Shown here: positions 6,646-8,817 of the stretch, piece after piece
Numbering within the stretch: position 1 is the first letter of the stretch
Layout of the letters: each line of letters starts with the position of its first letter
Translations under genes and position numbers: made by a program
From: Pseudomonadota bacterium
Lineage (GTDB): Bacteria; Pseudomonadota; Gammaproteobacteria; Burkholderiales; Burkholderiaceae_C
Assembly: GCA_023394015.1 (NCBI GenBank)
Contig: JAEXBL010000313.1
Span: 1 to 8,817 of the forward strand
Length of the DNA stretch: 8,817 bases
Reading direction: 5' to 3'
Notes under the pieces: generated by a model
The model's input: the letters and a program-made list of their open reading frames with translations, nothing else
The model's database searches: none
Told to the model about the DNA's origin: nothing

Positions 6646-7118
6646 GCCGGGTCGGCGCCACCGGGCGCGCTGCCGCTGGTGGCGGGCACCAGGTGCTCGC
6701 GGTGCAGCCATGCGTGGTGCGCCATGGCCGGCGCTACGGCCTCGCCATGCACCAGCGCGGCCTGGTCAGCGGCCCAGTCGGCCAGCGTCAGGCGCGCGAT
6801 CCACCCCCGGCCATAGGGGTCCAGGTGCACCAGCTCGGGTGTGTCGGCCAGCGCGGGGTTGGCCTCGACCACGGTGCCCGTCACCGGCGACCTGACCGCC
6901 ACGATGGACTTGGCCAGCTCCACCACCGCGAACGAGGTGCCTTGCGCGATCTCGGTGCCCACGCGCTTGGCGCGGCACATGTAGATCTCGCCCGACAGCC
7001 GGATGCCCAGCGCCGTGATGCCCACCGTGGCCGTGCCATCGCCTTCCAGGCGCGCCCAGGTCTGGTGCTCGACGAGGTAATGCAACTCGGGCGGGTCGGC
7101 GAGGGTCGGGGCGGTCAT
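6642..7118 (-). CDS. GcvH-like lipoyl-carrier domain protein (not a standard glycine-cleavage H protein)
   Basis: The protein is 158 aa with a GcvH/biotinyl-lipoyl fold. Residues 13-115 track the H protein: EHQTWARLEGDGTATVGIT near the N-terminus, then SFAVVELAKS with K70 at the lipoylated-lysine position, then SPVTGTVVEANPAL and ELVHLDPYGRGWI. It diverges from typical GcvH where GDVVFVELPEVGD would be (here SGEIYMCRAKRVGTE) and around the lysine (ELAKS rather than ESVKAAS). It also carries a C-terminal extension of about 35 residues with several His residues (AMAHHAWLHREHLV). No gcvT or gcvP gene is present; instead the next gene is a DsrE-family protein whose start codon overlaps this stop. 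The context suggests a lipoate-dependent carrier working with a sulfur-handling partner, loosely like the LbpA proteins of the sHdr sulfur-oxidation system, but that is inference. The ATG at 7118 fits the GcvH N-terminus; its Shine-Dalgarno is poor. Confidence 0.85.
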   Translation of the reverse strand: MTAPTLADPPELHYLVEHQTWARLEGDGTATVGITALGIRLSGEIYMCRAKRVGTEIAQGTSFAVVELAKSIVAVRSPVTGTVVEANPALADTPELVHLDPYGRGWIARLTLADWAADQAALVHGEAVAPAMAHHAWLHREHLVPATSGSAPGGADPA

Positions 7119-7214
7119 GGGCGTATTCTGGCAGTTTTGCCTGCTCCATTATCCATAGCTGAGGGCGACCGATACACTGGCGTCAGCCGCACTTTAGACA
7201 TGGAGATCATCGTG
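7119..7214. promoter_or_regulatory. Divergent promoter region of the GcvH-like/DsrE operon and creA
   Basis: This 96-bp gap separates two divergent genes. On the minus strand GATAAT (7153-7148) is five of six to a -10 and would start the GcvH-like transcript about 25 nt before its ATG; no good -35 is visible. GGCA-GTTT-TGCC (7130-7141) could form a small hairpin in that leader. On the plus side, TGGAG (7201-7205) is the Shine-Dalgarno that selects the creA ATG at 7215. Promoter elements for creA are not clear. Confidence 0.3.
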
Positions 7215-7694
7215 ATGAATCCAGCGCCTCGCCCCCTAATCGCCTTGGCCTTTGTCTTGTTCGCCGCTGCTGCGTCCGCGCAGAGGATTGGCGACGTCAG
7301 CACCGCTTTCCAGTGGATCGGCCCCAACCACAAGATCGTGGTCGAGGCCTACGACGACCCGCTGGTCGATGGCGTGACCTGCTACGTCTCGCGTGCCCGC
7401 ACCGGCGGCATCAAGGGCGGCCTGGGCCTGGCCGAAGATCGCGCCGAAGCATCGATTGCCTGCCGGCAGGTCGGCCCGCTGCAATTCAGGGGCCCGCTAC
7501 CCAAAGAGGCCGAGGTGTTCAGCGAGCGCATGTCCATCCTGTTCAAGCGCCTGCGCGTGGTGCGCATGGTCGACGGCGGGCGCAACACGCTGCTCTATCT
7601 CACCTATTCAGACAAGCTCATCGACGGCTCGCCGCAGAACAGCCTGACCGCCGTGCCGATCGATCGGGCGACGCCGATTCCGTTGAAGGAATGA
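7215..7694 (+). CDS. creA: CreA family exported protein
   Basis: This is a homologue of E. coli CreA, a small exported protein whose molecular role is not established. The product is 159 aa, matching the family. A signal peptide covers residues 1-22 (hydrophobic LIALAFVLFAAAASA, predicted cleavage before Q23). The mature part follows E. coli CreA closely: WIGPNHKIVVEAYDDP (34-49), VTCYVSRARTGGIKGGLGLAED (54-75), IACRQVGPL (81-89) and YSDKLIDGSPQNS (131-143). Two cysteines, C56 and C83, are conserved in the family and may form a periplasmic disulfide. The ATG at 7215 is preferred over an in-frame ATG at 7200 because GGAG ends 9 nt before it and the earlier start would overlap that site. Unlike in enterobacteria, no creBCD two-component genes are adjacent. 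It is convergent with selC. Confidence 0.94.
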   Translation: MNPAPRPLIALAFVLFAAAASAQRIGDVSTAFQWIGPNHKIVVEAYDDPLVDGVTCYVSRARTGGIKGGLGLAEDRAEASIACRQVGPLQFRGPLPKEAEVFSERMSILFKRLRVVRMVDGGRNTLLYLTYSDKLIDGSPQNSLTAVPIDRATPIPLKE

Positions 7695-7783
7695 CTGCTG
7701 CCGCAGCCAGCGCCTGATGCCTACCCAAGGTCAAGGCAGGTGTGATTTTCCCGATCCAGATCCAGGGTGCACGATCAGCCGAG

Positions 7784-7838
7784 GCTTCCCCGGCCAGGGA
7801 AGCGCCCCCGGACGGGGGGTGGCGGAACATGGCGAAGC
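7784..7838. repeat. Stacked hairpins between creA and selC
   Basis: GCTTCCC (7784-7790) pairs perfectly with GGGAAGC (7797-7803) across a 6-nt loop. CCCCC (7805-7809) pairs with GGGGG (7814-7818) across GGAC. A short TGGC-GAA-GCCA follows at about 7828-7838. There is no T-tract on either strand, so this is more like a REP-type repeat than a canonical terminator, although it lies where two convergent transcripts must end. No gene is seen in 7695-7865. Confidence 0.55.
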
Positions 7839-7865
7839 CAGTGGAGCCTGGGGGCGAGCCGTGAC

Positions 7866-7960
7866 GGCGGAAGGGCATGGGAGTCGAACCCACCCGGCGA
7901 CGCATGGCGCCACCCACCGGGTTTGAAGCCCGGCCCACCCACCAGGATGGTTGCCCTTCC
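7866..7960 (-). tRNA. selC: Selenocysteine tRNA, tRNA-Sec(UCA)
   Basis: Read from 7960 downwards this folds as a bacterial tRNA-Sec. It has an unusually long 8-bp acceptor stem (GGAAGGGC with GCCCTTCC), a 6-bp D stem (CCATCC/GGGTGG) with the minimal TGGT loop, and a 5-bp anticodon stem (CCGGG/CCCGG). The anticodon loop is CTTCAAA, giving anticodon UCA. A long variable arm contains GGCG/CGCC, and the T arm has loop TTCGACT. These match the E. coli selC plan. The discriminator is G at 7868 and CC follows, but the next base is G, so the final A of CCA is not encoded. It lies downstream of selB on the same strand and supplies the tRNA that SelB delivers to UGA codons. Confidence 0.95.
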
Positions 7961-7980
7961 GTAGCAAGAACTCCCCCCTG

Positions 7981-8114
7981 AGCGGCTGACGCCGCTTCCC
8001 CCTCTCTCTTCGGGAGGGGGGACAACGCCAGTGGCCGGTGCAAGCCCGTCCACGGCGTTCGCTGGTACGGCCTGCTCTGCGGCCAATCGACGGGTGGCGC
8101 GGGGTGTGCCGTAC
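7981..8114. repeat. Tandem hairpin block between selB and selC
   Basis: Four inverted repeats fill this gap. They are AGCGGC-TGAC-GCCGCT (7981-7996), CCCCCTCTC with GGGAGGGGG (7998-8020, one G-T pair), AACGCC-A-GTGG with CCAC-GGCGTT (8024-8059, one bulged base), and GTACGGC with GCCGTAC (8065-8071 and 8108-8114). The last arm abuts the selB stop codon. None has a following T-run. They look like a composite dispersed repeat and may also act as a processing or stability structure between selB and selC. Confidence 0.6.
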
Positions 8115-8817
8115 TCATGGGAGGAACAGCGTGCATTCTGCACGCAGTTTGTGCACGTCGCCCACGCGGCGCGTGAGGCCGATGCGGTCGAAGTATTCCA
8201 GAATCTGAATGGCCCGCTTGCGGCCCAGGCCGGTGGCGTCGCGGAACTGGGCGGCCAGCACCTCGCCGTCGTGGGCGGCGGCGACTTGGCGGGCCAAGGT
8301 GCCCAGGCGCTGCATGGTGGCGGGCGGGTAGTACAAGTCCTTCACCACCTGGTGCAGGTCGCCACGGCGCGCCAGGCGGGCCAGCGTGGTGCGCATCAGC
8401 GGCTCGCCTTCGCCGGCGCCGCGCGCCAGGTCGCGTGCCCAGGCGCCTTCGAACCCGGCCTCGGCCAGCGCGGGCGCCACTTTTTGCGCAATGCGGGTTT
8501 CGGTGGCGCTGAGCTGCGCGCCGTGCGTGGGCAGGTGCACCACGGCGCCGTGCAGCACCAGCGCGCCGCGCGCGGCCAGGTGCTCCAGCAGGGCCTGCCA
8601 CAGCGGCGTGGGCAGGCGCGGGGCGGCCAGGCGGCGCAGGCGGGCGGCGTCGGGGCCCAGCTCGTCGGGTTGCTGGTCGTGAAAGCGCTGCAGCGCGGCC
8701 AGGGTGGCCGCGGCAAAGGCTTCCAGTTGCGCAGCGCCCAGCGCATGCCCCGACTGTGCCAGCGCCGTCTTGGGCACGAAGTCGACCGGCACGGCGGCCA
8801 GCCCCTGGGCGGCGGCC
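8115..8817 (-). CDS. selB: Selenocysteine-specific elongation factor SelB, C-terminal part (5' end outside window)
   Basis: SelB is the dedicated GTPase that brings selenocysteinyl-tRNA to UGA codons by also binding the SECIS hairpin in the mRNA. Only the last 233 residues are in view; the frame is open through the right edge, so no start is present. The GTG near 8792 is internal, not a start. The part seen corresponds to the C-terminal winged-helix repeats: an Ala/Leu/Arg-rich helical stretch, then TETRIAQKVAPALAEAGFEG, a middle repeat ending near VVKDLYYPP, and the last winged helix, FRDATGLGRKRAIQILEYFD and RIGLTRRVGDVHKLR, which is the mRNA-binding SelB signature. The GTPase and domains II-III would lie outside the window, as would any selA. 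selC follows 154 bp downstream on the same strand. Confidence 0.93.
   Translation of the reverse strand, partial: AAAQGLAAVPVDFVPKTALAQSGHALGAAQLEAFAAATLAALQRFHDQQPDELGPDAARLRRLAAPRLPTPLWQALLEHLAARGALVLHGAVVHLPTHGAQLSATETRIAQKVAPALAEAGFEGAWARDLARGAGEGEPLMRTTLARLARRGDLHQVVKDLYYPPATMQRLGTLARQVAAAHDGEVLAAQFRDATGLGRKRAIQILEYFDRIGLTRRVGDVHKLRAECTLFLP

Noticed and set aside
6642..7118. Calling this gene gcvH of the glycine cleavage system
   Set aside because: There is no gcvT/gcvP context, the lysine environment is altered, it has an extra C-terminal extension, and it is coupled to a DsrE gene.
6693..7199. N-terminal extension of the creA frame back to 6693
   Set aside because: It would run antisense through the GcvH-like gene and bury the signal peptide; the ATG at 7215 has a Shine-Dalgarno and gives a normal CreA length.

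Overview
The window is high-GC DNA with short intergenic gaps. The encoded proteins look betaproteobacterial, most like Burkholderiales/Comamonadaceae. That placement is inferred from protein style (DnaG, YbdG-type channel, CreA, CcpR-type peroxidase), GC content and the style of the intergenic hairpins; no database search was possible. It reads as chromosomal housekeeping and metabolic DNA. There is no phage, transposase, integrase or CRISPR array.

Left part (minus strand, 1-2590): the 5' two-thirds of dnaG (DNA primase) runs off the left edge. Upstream of it on the same strand is a secreted di-haem cytochrome c peroxidase, separated from dnaG by a strong intrinsic terminator at 1434-1465. 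The peroxidase shares a roughly 210-bp divergent promoter region (2540-2752) with the next gene. That region holds a good FNR/Anr-like box at the right distance from a plausible -10.

Middle (plus strand, 2753-5933): a medium-chain-type acyl-CoA synthetase, then after a 238-bp hairpin-rich gap a YbdG-type mechanosensitive channel that probably starts at a TTG. The following 316-bp gap (5934-6249) has no gene. It carries two families of palindromic repeat: CATGACGAATGAC units with an inverted partner, and a 97-bp element bounded by a perfect 20-bp inverted repeat.

Right part: a two-gene minus-strand operon (7118-6250) encodes a divergent GcvH-like lipoyl-carrier protein and a DsrE-family protein, joined by an ATGA stop/start overlap. 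This pairing is the best candidate here for an under-described system. Divergent from it is creA (plus strand, exported CreA-family protein). Convergent with creA on the minus strand are a selenocysteine tRNA (selC) and the 3' part of selB, which runs off the right edge. The host therefore has UGA-to-selenocysteine decoding machinery. The selB-selC spacer and the creA-selC gap contain stacked hairpins without T-tracts, probably dispersed REP-like repeats.
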